A stretch of 64,000 bases of DNA from Streptomyces achromogenes (GCF_030816715.1 NZ_JAUSYH010000001.1:3286001-3350000), one strand, 5' to 3'; counted from the stretch's first letter, positions 1 to 7,819 are shown. Program-made: numbers and translations. Notes: a model not told the origin generated them from the sequence alone.

Positions 1-72
1 CGACTGGTCGTCCGCACGGGCGAGGCACGGCCGTACGCGAACGTGCTGCTCAGGTGTGGGGTCTTCTTCTGA
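1..72 (+). CDS. C-terminal end of an unidentified protein (5' truncated by window)
   Basis: Frame 1 is open from the first base and ends at TGA 70-72, giving 23 residues that end in LLRCGVFF. A strong intrinsic terminator begins about 40 bases after the stop, which supports a genuine gene end. Too little is present to assign a family or function. Confidence 0.45.
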   Translation, partial: RLVVRTGEARPYANVLLRCGVFF

Positions 73-110
73 GACCCGCCGACGGGACCTGCCGGCCCGG
101 CGTGAAGCTT

Positions 111-150
111 CGAGGGGGCCTGGTCCGTGGACCAGGCCCCCTCGGCTTTT
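111..150 (+). terminator. Intrinsic terminator after the first partial gene
   Basis: Perfect 14-bp inverted repeat: CGAGGGGGCCTGGT (111-124) pairs with ACCAGGCCCCCTCG (131-144) around a 6-nt loop, followed by GGCTTTT. The position just after the stop at 72 fits a rho-independent terminator. Confidence 0.85.
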
Positions 151-497
151 CCCCTCCGTACCAGAACCCCCGCGATCCCCCCGGATCCCCCTCCAGAAGC
201 CCTGACGCCACGTATGACACGCGGAGTTGCGGAAGGGTTGCACGGCTTCCGGAAATTTCTGGCAGCCCTTCCGACGCCCCGCAGCGGTGCGAACAGCGGA
301 GCGAGCAGAACGGGCCAAAGGCACATGCCGGATGCATCAAACACCTCCCGGGCTCATTGCATCACTTGTCATGCCGTGCACCTGGCTGCTGGACCGCCTA
401 CCCCGCTGACCTGCGGCGTCACACCCTGGCACCACCGGGGCCGCCCATCGCCCACACCGGCGGGGCGGCCCCTTCGCCGCTCCCGGAGCCACCAGCA
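151..497. other. Gene-free stretch with one imperfect hairpin
   Basis: No convincing gene is seen. An inverted repeat GGAAGGGTTGC (231-241) / GCAGCCCTTCC (262-272), with one G-T wobble, encloses CCGGAAATTTCTGG, itself near-palindromic around GAAATTTC. It could be an operator or a structured leader left without its gene. The rest shows nothing recognisable. Confidence 0.4.
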
Positions 498-779
498 CTA
501 GACAGACGGCGCGGGCGCCCCGGGGGCGGGCGGCAGGGGGTCGGAGACGAACCAGCCACGCTGCGGAACGGCGTACACCCAGCTTTCGTCCGCCAGCAGG
601 CCGAGTCCTCGCCGCACGGTGGTCCGCGCGATGCCGTACTTCTGCACAAGCTGAGCCTCGCTCGGCAGCATCCGCCCGGGCTGCCAGTCGCCGCGTTGGA
701 TCTGCGCCCGCAGAATCTCGGCCAGCTGCCGGTACGGGGTCAGTGGCGCTCCGTGGTCGATCTCAGCGTCGGGGTTCAT
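498..779 (-). CDS. Small GntR-family transcriptional regulator
   Basis: The 93-residue product is essentially a lone GntR winged helix-turn-helix. It shows the typical PYRQLAEILRAQI helix, GxxLPSEAQL-type turn (GRMLPSEAQLVQKYG) and recognition helix ARTTVRRGLGLL, ending in the wing VPQRGWFV. No effector-binding C-terminal domain is present, as in the short KorSA-like regulators of Streptomyces integrative elements. The ATG at 779 is preferred over an upstream start at 797 because it places the conserved fold near the N-terminus. It is divergent from the gene at 942, and the shared intergenic region carries repeated CGATAC boxes that it probably binds (inference). Confidence 0.85.
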   Translation of the reverse strand: MNPDAEIDHGAPLTPYRQLAEILRAQIQRGDWQPGRMLPSEAQLVQKYGIARTTVRRGLGLLADESWVYAVPQRGWFVSDPLPPAPGAPAPSV

Positions 780-820
780 GGAGACGACGCTAGGCAATGG
801 GAGTGCTACTCACACTTTGG

Positions 821-855
821 GATACGTATCGCTACGAAGCGATACAAGGCGATAC
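821..855. promoter_or_regulatory. Probable operator cluster for the GntR regulator
   Basis: The divergent promoter region contains the palindrome GATACGTATC (821-830), then an inverted repeat GTATCGC (826-832) / GCGATAC (839-845), and a further GCGATAC at 849-855. Repeated CGATAC half-sites between a short GntR gene and its divergent partner are what an autoregulatory operator would look like. Binding by this regulator is inferred. Confidence 0.6.
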
Positions 856-941
856 GATGGGATCCGCCCAACGAAAGCGCCCCGGCGGGAAGGGTGAGAG
901 CTTCCGTGCCGGGGCTGAGCCGACTACAGAGGAGTCGACCT

Positions 942-1238
942 GTGCGCAGCCTACTTTCCGCGATCCTGAGCCTTTTCCTGCCGCCGCGCGGAGCGCACCG
1001 GGCCCCCGGGGGCCCGGAGTTCCGGACCGCCCCTCCGTGCGTTCCCCCGCGCCGGGCGCGGTCGTGCCCCGCGGACGTGATCCTCGCCGACGGCCTGCCC
1101 CTGGTCAGGCCGTACCTCGCCGTCTGGGAACGTGAACGCGACGCCCTGGACCGCGGGCGCCTCCAGCGGGAACGGCGGCGCGCGGCGGTCCTCGCCACCC
1201 TTGGACAGGACTACGTCCCGGCGGAGGCCGCCGCGTGA
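942..1238 (+). CDS. Small conserved-type actinobacterial protein, function unknown
   Basis: A 98-residue protein starts at GTG 942, preceded by AGAGGAG at 928-934. It has a short hydrophobic N-terminus (LLSAILSLFL), a Pro/Arg-rich linker, then VRPYLAVWERERDALDRGRLQRERRRAA, a strongly charged amphipathic helix that may be a coiled coil. No catalytic motif is visible. The next gene overlaps by four bases (GTGA at 1235-1238), so the two are probably translationally coupled. Small genes of this style often accompany GntR regulators in Streptomyces accessory islands (inference). Longer frames extending upstream to base 54 lack a ribosome site and cross a terminator. Confidence 0.65.
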   Translation: MRSLLSAILSLFLPPRGAHRAPGGPEFRTAPPCVPPRRARSCPADVILADGLPLVRPYLAVWERERDALDRGRLQRERRRAAVLATLGQDYVPAEAAA

Positions 1239-1501
1239 GCGCGCGACGGTTCCGCAGCCTCGGCGTCGACCCCGCCACGGGCAAGGAGGCGTTCGTGGTC
1301 GCGCGTTCCGGCGGCGTGCTGGAGGAACTGGCCGACGCGCACGCGCTGAAGGCCTCCGCCGTCCTGGTGACGGTCGTCGGGGCCGTACTGGAGGCCGGCA
1401 GGTCGTCCGACGCCGAACTCGCCGCCTTCGTGCCGTCGCTGCACGCCGCGCTCGAGGAATGTGTCGGCATCATGGCGGCGGACAGGGAGCGCTCGGCATA
1501 G
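1235..1501 (+). CDS. Small protein coupled to the upstream gene, function unknown
   Basis: An 88-residue protein starts at GTG 1235, overlapping the stop of the preceding gene. It is predicted largely helical, with two alanine-rich helices (LEELADAHALKASAVLV and LAAFVPSLHAALEECVGIM), and has no signal peptide or membrane segment. I do not recognise the family. Coupling to the gene before it implies a shared role, probably within the same accessory unit governed by the GntR regulator. Confidence 0.6.
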   Translation: MSARRFRSLGVDPATGKEAFVVARSGGVLEELADAHALKASAVLVTVVGAVLEAGRSSDAELAAFVPSLHAALEECVGIMAADRERSA

Positions 1502-1544
1502 CCGGGCGGCCGCGCACCCGCGCCCGCCCGGGGCCGCTGGGCCG

Positions 1545-1844
1545 TCAGTAGCCGAGGCCCCTGAAATGCAGGACTGCGGACCGCAGTTCGGCGTCGAGGA
1601 GGAGATCGAGGATCTCCTCCTCCCCCGCGAACAGGGCGTCGGCCGCCGGATGGCCGGACTGGTGGAACATGGCGACCAGGACATCGATGAGGGGACGGTT
1701 CCAGGTGACCCGGACGATCTCCGTCGCCTTGTCACGCTGGCCGTTGTCCATGGCTATGCGCCACAGCTCGACGGAGTGCCTGGCCGTCGCGTAGGCGTCC
1801 CTGCGTCCCTCGACCAGGACCGCTCTGGCGTTCAGGCCGAACAC
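1545..1844 (-). CDS. Unknown protein; 5' end uncertain, possibly a decayed longer gene
   Basis: From GTG 1844 this encodes 99 residues with conserved-looking helical sequence (ARHSVELWRIAMDNGQRDKA, MFHQSGHPAADALFAGEEE). The same frame stays open upstream to a TGA at 2199-2201 (217 codons in all), with mostly G/C third positions and protein-like sequence such as LPSLDEIRYTKG and RRGPWADDPAGSLGTYRG. Yet I find no in-frame ATG or GTG between that stop and 1844. Either translation begins at 1844, or this is the 3' part of a longer gene that lost its start. It converges with the gene ending at 1501. No function can be assigned. Confidence 0.45.
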   Translation of the reverse strand: MFGLNARAVLVEGRRDAYATARHSVELWRIAMDNGQRDKATEIVRVTWNRPLIDVLVAMFHQSGHPAADALFAGEEEILDLLLDAELRSAVLHFRGLGY

Positions 1845-2235
1845 CTCGATACAGGCCTCCCCCCGGCCGGTCAGGCCCCGGTACGTTCCGAGCGATCCCG
1901 CCGGATCGTCCGCCCACGGGCCACGGCGGGCGACGCTGGTCTGCCCTTTTGTGTACCTGATCTCGTCGAGGCTGGGCAGAACGCCCCGGCGGCCCGCAAC
2001 CCTGCCGGCTGAGCCGTCGCGGGGCGTCGTCCAGCGCAGGCCGGCCCAGAAGGAACCTGCTGGCGGGCGGCCCTGCGAGAACCGGTCGTGCTTAGCGTCC
2101 CGGGTGATCTCGACGGATCCGGCTGACGCACATGGACGGCGGCGTCCGTTCGTCGGGGTGTCGCGCCCGATCCTACGACCGTGGCCTGCCCGTTCGTATC
2201 AGAAGCGGGCAGGCCACCGGACTCTCAGGCTGCTG
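1845..2235. other. Open but start-less frame and terminator region
   Basis: Bases 1845-2198 hold the start-less upstream extension of the minus-strand frame at 1545-1844. Bases 2181-2217 hold the terminator of the operon ending at 2236. No other gene is supported. Confidence 0.4.
2181..2217 (-). terminator. Terminator of the DUF993 operon
   Basis: Perfect 12-bp stem: GTGGCCTGCCCG (2181-2192) with CGGGCAGGCCAC (2206-2217), loop 13 nt, just downstream of the stop at 2236. Confidence 0.8.
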
Positions 2236-3075
2236 TCAGGCTGCCGTGTGGGACACGAAGCGTTGCGCGGTCTCGGCGAGGACCTCCCGGCCGTCCCGCG
2301 CCCACAGGCCGTCGTTGAACAGCTCGACCTCGATCGCGCCCGTGTAGCCGGCCGCCTCCACGTAGCCCTGCCACTCGCGCATGTCGATCGCGCCGTCGCC
2401 GATCTGGCCGCGGCCGGTCAGCACGCCCTCGGGGAGCGGGGTCGTCCAGTCGGCGAGCTGGAAGGTGTGGATGCGGCCGCCCGCGCCCGCGCGGGCGATC
2501 TGGGCGGGAGCCTGGTCGTCCCACCAGATGTGGTACGTGTCGACGGTGACGCCGACCTGATGGGCCGGGAAGCGTTCGGCCAGGTCGAGGGCCTGGGCGA
2601 GGGTCGAGACCACGCAGCGGTCGGCGGCGTACATGGGGTGCAGCGGCTCGATGGCCAGTTTCACCCCGTGCTCCTCGGCGTAGGGGCCGAGGACTGCGAG
2701 GGCGTCGGCGATGCGTTCGCGGGCGCCGTGCAGGTCCTTGGAGCCGGCGGGCAGGCCGCCGGAGACCAGGACGAGCACCTCGGTGCCGAGGGCCGCCGCC
2801 TCGTCGACCGCCCGGCGGTTGTCGGCGAGGGCCGCCGCCCGCTCGTCCGGGTCGGTCGCCGTGAGGAAGCCGCCGCGGCACAGGGTCGTCACCGTCAGGC
2901 CCGCGTCGCGGACCAGTTTGGCCGTCGCCTCCACGCCGTACGTCTGCACGGGCTCGCGCCACAGGCCGACGTTCGTCACGCCCAGGTCACCGCAGGCGAC
3001 GACCAGGTCGGGCAGCGACAGCTGCTTCACCGTCATCTGGTTGATGGAGAAGCGGGTCAGGTCCAGGTCGCTCAC
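2236..3075 (-). CDS. Sugar phosphate isomerase/epimerase family TIM-barrel protein
   Basis: The 279-residue product belongs to the xylose-isomerase-like TIM-barrel (AP endonuclease 2) superfamily. Visible are FSINQMTV at the first strand, KLAIEPLHPM (metal-ligand Glu), VTVDTYHIWWD (Asp/His ligands) and GAIEVELFNDGLW near the end (final Glu). Such enzymes isomerise or epimerise keto-sugars or dehydrate keto-inositols; the substrate here is unknown. The start GTG 3075 overlaps the stop of the DUF993 gene (GTGA), so it is the last gene of a coupled three-gene operon. An ATG lies at the MTV site about 14 codons later, but the coupled start is preferred. Confidence 0.85.
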   Translation of the reverse strand: MSDLDLTRFSINQMTVKQLSLPDLVVACGDLGVTNVGLWREPVQTYGVEATAKLVRDAGLTVTTLCRGGFLTATDPDERAAALADNRRAVDEAAALGTEVLVLVSGGLPAGSKDLHGARERIADALAVLGPYAEEHGVKLAIEPLHPMYAADRCVVSTLAQALDLAERFPAHQVGVTVDTYHIWWDDQAPAQIARAGAGGRIHTFQLADWTTPLPEGVLTGRGQIGDGAIDMREWQGYVEAAGYTGAIEVELFNDGLWARDGREVLAETAQRFVSHTAA

Positions 3076-4226
3076 CGGGTCACTCCGTACAGGGCGAGCA
3101 GGTTCTTCATCCGCTCCTCGGCCAGCTTCGGGTCCGGGAACAGGCCGAGGCCGTCGGCGAGTTCGTAGGCGCGGGCGAAGTGCGGGAGGGAGCGGGCCGA
3201 CTGCAGGCCGCCGACCATCGTGAAGTGCGACTGGTGGCCTGCCAGCCAGGCCAGGAACACCACGCCCGTCTTGTAGAAGCGGGTGGGGGTCTGGAAGAGG
3301 TGGCGGGAGAGTTCGACCGTCGGGTCCAGCAACGAGCGGAAACCCGTTACGTTCCCCGTGTCGAGGACGCGGACCGCCTCCGCCGCCAGCGGGCCCAGCG
3401 GGTCGAAGATGCCGAGGAGGGCGTGGCTGAAACCCTTCTCGTCGCCCGCGATCAGCTCCGGGTAGTTGAAGTCGTCGCCGGTGTAGCAGCGCACGCCCTG
3501 CGGCAGCCTGCGCCGGATGTCGATCTCGCGCCCGGCGTCCAGCAGCGAGACCTTGATGCCCTCCACCTTGTCGGGGTGGGCGGCGATGACCTCGAGGAAG
3601 GTCTCCGTGGCCGCGTCCAGGTCGGAGGAGCCCCAGTAGCCGTCCAGCGCCGGGTCGAACATCGGGCCCAGCCAGTGCAGGATCACCGGCTCGGCGGACT
3701 GGCGCAGGAGATGGCCGTAGACGTCCAGGTAGTCCTCGGGGCCGGTCGCCGCCGCGGCCAGGGCGCGCGACGCCATCAGGATGGAGCGCGCGCCGGAGGC
3801 CTCGACGAGGGCGAGCTGCTCCTCGTAGGCCGCGCGGACCTCGGCGAGCGTGCCGCCGGCGGTGAGCTGGTCGGTGCCGACGCCGCAGGCGATGCGGCCG
3901 CCGACGGCCTTGGCCTCGGCGGCGGAGCGGCGGATCAGTTCGGCCGCGCCCGCCCAGTCCAGGCCCATGCCGCGCTGGGCGGTGTCCATCGCCTCGGCGA
4001 CGCCGAGCCCGTGGGACCACAGGTGGCGGCGGAAGGCGAGGGTGGCGTCCCAGTCGACGGCGGCGGGCGAGTCGGGCGACACGTCCGCGAACGGGTCGGC
4101 GACGACGTGCGCCGCCGAGTAGACCGTGCGGGAGGTGAAGGGCGCGCCGGTGGTGAGGGCGAGCGGCTCGGTGCGGGGTTCGTAGGTCCGCAGGGCGCCG
4201 CTCGCGTCGGGCAGCTGGATCGTCAC
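3072..4226 (-). CDS. DUF993 family, dihydrodipicolinate synthase-like aldolase
   Basis: This 384-residue protein matches the DUF993 group, which resembles the (beta/alpha)8 dihydrodipicolinate synthase/N-acetylneuraminate lyase class I aldolases. Segments include RIACGVGTDQL, PVILHWLGPMFDPALDGYWG, KVEGIKVSLLD (with a lysine placed like the Schiff-base residue; assignment inferred) and YTGDDFNYPELIAGDE. It sits between a dehydrogenase and an isomerase-like gene, with GTGA overlaps on both sides. This suggests that the operon oxidises, rearranges and then cleaves an unidentified sugar or polyol. The actual substrate is unknown. Confidence 0.8.
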   Translation of the reverse strand: MTIQLPDASGALRTYEPRTEPLALTTGAPFTSRTVYSAAHVVADPFADVSPDSPAAVDWDATLAFRRHLWSHGLGVAEAMDTAQRGMGLDWAGAAELIRRSAAEAKAVGGRIACGVGTDQLTAGGTLAEVRAAYEEQLALVEASGARSILMASRALAAAATGPEDYLDVYGHLLRQSAEPVILHWLGPMFDPALDGYWGSSDLDAATETFLEVIAAHPDKVEGIKVSLLDAGREIDIRRRLPQGVRCYTGDDFNYPELIAGDEKGFSHALLGIFDPLGPLAAEAVRVLDTGNVTGFRSLLDPTVELSRHLFQTPTRFYKTGVVFLAWLAGHQSHFTMVGGLQSARSLPHFARAYELADGLGLFPDPKLAEERMKNLLALYGVTR

Positions 4227-5380
4227 AGCGTGACCTCCGGGACCTCGAGGCGGCGGCCCTCGGCGGAGGACTTCAGGCCGAGCTCGGCGAGCTGGACGCC
4301 GCGGGCGCCGGCCAGCAGGTCCCAGTGGTAGGGGGCGTCGGCGTAGACGTGCTTGAGGAACAGCTCCCACTGAGCCTTGAAGCCGTTGTCGAACTCGCCG
4401 TTGTCGGGGACCTCCTGCCACTGGTCGCGGAAGACCTCGGTGGCGGGGATGTCGGGGTTCCAGACCGGCTTGGGGGTCGCGGAGCGGTGCTGGACGCGGC
4501 AGTTGCGCAGTCCGGCGACGGCCGAGCCCTCGGTGCCGTCGACCTGGAACTCGACGAGCTCGTCGCGGTTGACGCGGACGGTCCAGGAGGAGTTGATCTG
4601 CGCGATGGCGCCGCCCTCGAGCTCGAAGACGCCGTAGGCGGCGTCGTCGGCGGTGGCGTCGTAGGGCTTGTCCTGCTCGTCCCAGCGCTGCGGGATATGG
4701 GTGGCGGTGAGCGCCTGGACGGACTTCACCCGGCCGAACAGCTCGTGCAGGACGTACTCCCAGTGCGGGAACATGTCGACGACGATGCCGCCGCCGTCCT
4801 CCGCGCGGTAGTTCCACGACGGGCGCTGCGCGGCCTGCCAGTCGCCCTCGAAGACCCAGTAGCCGAACTCGCCGCGGACGGAGAGGATCCGGCCGAAGAA
4901 GCCGCCGTCGATGAGGCGCTTGAGCTTGAGCAGGCCCGGCAGGAACAGCTTGTCCTGGACCACGCCGTGCTTGACGCCCGCGGCGGTGGCCAGCCGGGCC
5001 AGCTCCAGAGCGCCGTCGAGGCCGGTGGCGGTGGGCTTCTCGGTGTAGATGTGCTTGCCGGCGGCTACGGCCTTGCGGATCGCCTCCTCGCGGGCGGAGG
5101 TGACCTGGGCGTCGAAATAGATCTCGACGGTCGGGTCGGCGAGGACCGCGTCGAGGTCGGTGGAGACGTTCCGCGGGTCCAGTCCGTGCTGCTCGGCGAG
5201 CGCCTTCAGGGCATGCTCCCGACGACCGAGAAGGACCGGTTCCGGCCACAGCACGGTGCCGTCGCCGAGGTCGAGGCCGCCCTGTTCGCGGAGGGCGAGG
5301 ATGGAGCGGACCAGGTGCTGGCGGTAACCCATGCGCCCGGTCACGCCGTTCATGGCGATACGCACCGTCTTGCGTGTCAC
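4223..5380 (-). CDS. Gfo/Idh/MocA family NAD(P)-dependent oxidoreductase
   Basis: A 385-residue dehydrogenase of the glucose-fructose/inositol dehydrogenase family. The N-terminal Rossmann fold starts RIAMNGVTGRMGYRQ, a variant of the usual GxGxxG loop. The conserved EKP motif of the family is present in HIYTEKPTATG, whose Lys is normally catalytic, followed by GVVQDKLFLPG and the C-terminal sheet domain (GGIVVDMFPHWEYVL). As first gene of the operon it probably oxidises a sugar, polyol or cyclitol hydroxyl (inference). The 300-bp region upstream holds a LacI-type palindrome and separates it from the divergent LacI gene, its likely repressor. Confidence 0.88.
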   Translation of the reverse strand: MTRKTVRIAMNGVTGRMGYRQHLVRSILALREQGGLDLGDGTVLWPEPVLLGRREHALKALAEQHGLDPRNVSTDLDAVLADPTVEIYFDAQVTSAREEAIRKAVAAGKHIYTEKPTATGLDGALELARLATAAGVKHGVVQDKLFLPGLLKLKRLIDGGFFGRILSVRGEFGYWVFEGDWQAAQRPSWNYRAEDGGGIVVDMFPHWEYVLHELFGRVKSVQALTATHIPQRWDEQDKPYDATADDAAYGVFELEGGAIAQINSSWTVRVNRDELVEFQVDGTEGSAVAGLRNCRVQHRSATPKPVWNPDIPATEVFRDQWQEVPDNGEFDNGFKAQWELFLKHVYADAPYHWDLLAGARGVQLAELGLKSSAEGRRLEVPEVTL

Positions 5381-5680
5381 GTCGATCCCTTCGTAGGCGT
5401 CGTGCGCAGGGTGCCTGCGCGTTCCGCACGCGGTTGTGCGCGCCGCGTACGCCTCATTCCTGATCAGCGTTACAGCAAGCGCTTTCTATACAGGAAGAAG
5501 CTAGCCTCTGACCGGTGGTCCGGACAAGACCGTGTCCATCCCGAGTTGTTCGAGGGGGCGAACAACAGGGGTCCCGGGCCGTAAGGTCTGCTCGACACGC
5601 CCGAACCGCGCTCACCGAGCCGCGGTCCACCAGGGCGGATGACGACTTACGACGAGATGCGTGACCGGAGGACTGACGAG
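5381..5680. other. Divergent promoter region of the DUF993 operon and lacI-type gene
   Basis: No gene is seen. The region must hold both promoters. The clearest signal is the palindrome around AAGCGCTT at 5477-5484, listed separately. TACAG at 5489-5493 follows it, but no convincing -35/-10 pair can be assigned. Confidence 0.5.
5474..5487. promoter_or_regulatory. LacI-type operator palindrome
   Basis: AGCAAGCGCTTTCT is a near-palindrome with perfect core AAGCGCTT (5477-5484) and a central CpG, the hallmark of LacI/GalR operators. It lies between the dehydrogenase start at 5380 and the LacI gene. Binding by that regulator is inferred. Confidence 0.65.
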
Positions 5681-6844
5681 ATGACGGTGACCCTGGCGGA
5701 CGTGGCGGCCCGCGCGCAGGTCTCGCCCGCGACGGTGTCGCGCGTGCTGAACGGAAACTATCCCGTCGCCGCTTCCACCCGGGAACGGGTGCTGCGCGCG
5801 GTCGACGAGCTCGACTACGTGCTGAACGGGCCGGCGAGCGCGCTGGCGGCGGCGACCTCCGACCTCGTGGGCATCCTGGTGAACGACATCGCGGACCCCT
5901 TCTTCGGGATCATGGCGAGCGCGATCCAGTCGGAGATCGGGGGGCCGGGCGGCCGGGCCGGAGGCGAACGGCTCGCGGTGGTCTGCAACACCGGGGGCTC
6001 GCCGGAACGGGAGCTGACCTATCTGACGCTGCTCCAGCGGCAGCGGGCCGCGGCCGTCGTGCTGACCGGCGGGGCCATGGAGAACGAGCCGCACGCGGCC
6101 GCCGTCGCGGCCAAGCTGCGCAAGCTGGGCGAGGCGGGCACCCGCGTGGTGCTGTGCGGGCGTCCGCCGGCGCCGGAGACCGCGGCGATCGCGCTGACCT
6201 TCGACAACCGCGGAGGCGGGCGTGAGCTGACCGAGCACCTCCTCGGCCTCGGACACCGGCGGCTCGGCTACATCGCCGGGCCCGAGGAGCGCACGACCAC
6301 CCGGCACCGGCTGGAGGGACACCGGGCGGCACTGGCCGCGGCCGGCGTCGAGGAGGACCCGCGCTGGACCGTGCACGGGCCCTACGACCGGCGGGCGGGC
6401 TACGAGGCGACGCTGGAACTGCTGCGCCGGGACCCGTCCCTTACGGCGGTGGTGGCCGCCAACGACTCCGTCGCCCTGGGCGCCTGCGCGGCCCTGCGCG
6501 ACTCGGGCCTGCGCATCCCGGACGACGTCTCGGTGGCCGGCTTCGACGACCTGCCCTTCAGCATCGACGCGGTGCCCTCCCTGACGACCGTGCGGCTGCC
6601 GCTGGCCGAGGCGGGAGCCCGGGCGGGCCGCATCGCCATGGGCCGCGAGGAGCCGCCGCCGGGCGGGATCGCGACGGTACGGGGCGAGTTGATGGTGCGC
6701 GGCTCCACGGGCGTACCGCGAGCGGCGTCGGACGAGACACGGACGGCGGGGGCGGGGCGGCGGGGGGCTTCGGGCGCGGGCGCGGGCGCGGCTAAGGCTG
6801 CGGCCGTGGGCGAGGCGCAGGCGTCCTCGGCTGACCTGACCTGA
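5681..6844 (+). CDS. LacI-family transcriptional regulator
   Basis: The 387-residue repressor has an N-terminal LacI helix-turn-helix (TLADVAARAQVSPATVSRVL, hinge AAATSDLVGILV) and a periplasmic-binding-protein-like effector domain (ILVNDIADPFFG, VAANDSVALGACAALRDSGL, DDVSVAGFDDLPF). ATG 5681 is chosen because GGAGG lies upstream with suitable spacing; an in-frame ATG at 5639 would add 14 residues but has no good ribosome site. It has an unusual Gly/Ala-rich C-terminal tail of about 40 residues. The last codons lie in a 22-bp tandem repeat. Likely target: the divergent dehydrogenase/DUF993/isomerase operon and itself. Confidence 0.88.
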   Translation: MTVTLADVAARAQVSPATVSRVLNGNYPVAASTRERVLRAVDELDYVLNGPASALAAATSDLVGILVNDIADPFFGIMASAIQSEIGGPGGRAGGERLAVVCNTGGSPERELTYLTLLQRQRAAAVVLTGGAMENEPHAAAVAAKLRKLGEAGTRVVLCGRPPAPETAAIALTFDNRGGGRELTEHLLGLGHRRLGYIAGPEERTTTRHRLEGHRAALAAAGVEEDPRWTVHGPYDRRAGYEATLELLRRDPSLTAVVAANDSVALGACAALRDSGLRIPDDVSVAGFDDLPFSIDAVPSLTTVRLPLAEAGARAGRIAMGREEPPPGGIATVRGELMVRGSTGVPRAASDETRTAGAGRRGASGAGAGAAKAAAVGEAQASSADLT

Positions 6845-6874
6845 TCCGAGCCCTGACCTGACCTGATCCGAGCC
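6831..6874. repeat. 22-bp tandem duplication at the lacI-type gene end
   Basis: Two consecutive identical 22-bp units (6831-6852 and 6853-6874), starting CTGACCTGACCTGATC, span the stop codon at 6842-6844. They look like a local slippage duplication. Confidence 0.8.
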
Positions 6875-7018
6875 GACCTGAGCTGAGCCCTCAGCCGAGT
6901 TGCAGGGTGATGCGGTGGGGTGCGGGGTCGTGCGGTGTGCGGTGCCGGGGCGACGCCATCGACGGTCGTAGGTCGCGGGTTACTGGACCCCGCGGCGGGT
7001 CCGGGTGAGAGTGGGGGC

Positions 7019-7819
7019 ATGAAGTTCGCCTTCTCCACTCTCGGTGTTCCCGGTCTGCCCCTTTCCCAGGTGTTGCGGCTCGCGGTCGCGCACGGCTATC
7101 ACGGCGTGGAGTTGCGCGCCCATCCCGAGGAGCCGGTCCATCCGGGGCTGAGCCCCGACGAGCGGACGGAAACGGCGGCCGCGTTCAAGGCGGCCGGCGT
7201 CGAGGTGCTGGGGCTCGCCGGGTACGCGCGGGTCGCCGCGCCGGGGAGCGACGAGGCCGTCATCGAGGAGATCCGCGCCCTCGCCGGTCTCGCCCGCGAT
7301 CTCGGGGCGCCCTTCGTCCGCGTCTTCCCCGGCGGCGCGGACGGTCAGTCCCCCGACGAGGCCGACGCCGTCGCCGCCCGACGGCTCGCCGTCGCCGCCG
7401 AGTTCGCCGCCGACCTCGGCGTGCGCGTCCTGCTGGAGACCCACGACTCCCATCGCACCGGCGCGGACGCCACCCGGGTGCTCGGTCTCGTCGGGCACCG
7501 GCAGGTCGGCGCGCTGTGGGACGTGATGCACACCTGGCTGGGCGGCGAGCAGCCGCAGGAGACGTACGCGGCGCTCGCCCCGTACCTCGGCTATGTGCAG
7601 GTCAAGGACATCGCGTCGGCCGACGACACCACCCCGCTGGCGCTCGGCGCGGGAGTGCTGCCGCTCGCCGAGTGCGTGGAGGTGCTGACACGCCACGAGT
7701 GGGACGGGTGGCTGTGCTGGGAGTACGAGAAGCGCTGGTACGAGGCCGCCGAGCCGCTGGAGGGGCTCCTCGACGCCGGACGCGCGCACCTGGGACGGCT
7801 GCTGAACGACTCGGCGTGA
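7019..7819 (+). CDS. Sugar phosphate isomerase/epimerase family protein
   Basis: A 266-residue xylose-isomerase-like TIM barrel. Strand and metal-site sequences visible are MKFAFSTLGVPGLPL, GYHGVELRAHPEE (Glu), VRVLLETHDSHRTG (Glu/His), ALWDVMHTWLGGE (Asp/His) and GWLCWEYEKRWY (final Glu). The substrate is unknown. It is the second such protein in 5 kb and follows the LacI gene in the same direction, so it may belong to the same regulon although about 170 bp separate them. Start ATG 7019 lies after GAGTGGGGGC, a weak ribosome site. Confidence 0.82.
   Translation: MKFAFSTLGVPGLPLSQVLRLAVAHGYHGVELRAHPEEPVHPGLSPDERTETAAAFKAAGVEVLGLAGYARVAAPGSDEAVIEEIRALAGLARDLGAPFVRVFPGGADGQSPDEADAVAARRLAVAAEFAADLGVRVLLETHDSHRTGADATRVLGLVGHRQVGALWDVMHTWLGGEQPQETYAALAPYLGYVQVKDIASADDTTPLALGAGVLPLAECVEVLTRHEWDGWLCWEYEKRWYEAAEPLEGLLDAGRAHLGRLLNDSA

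Noticed and set aside
151..497. tmRNA or other stable RNA in the first gene-free stretch
   Set aside because: No tRNA-like domain or tag-coding frame was found; only one imperfect hairpin is present.
54..941. Upstream extension of the small gene at 942
   Set aside because: The extension crosses a strong terminator, lacks a ribosome site and shows no coding-like sequence; the GTG at 942 has AGAGGAG.
1871..2131. Alternative minus-strand frame of 86 codons
   Set aside because: Its third positions are less G/C-rich than those of the overlapping start-less frame and its sequence is low-quality Arg/Ser/Pro.
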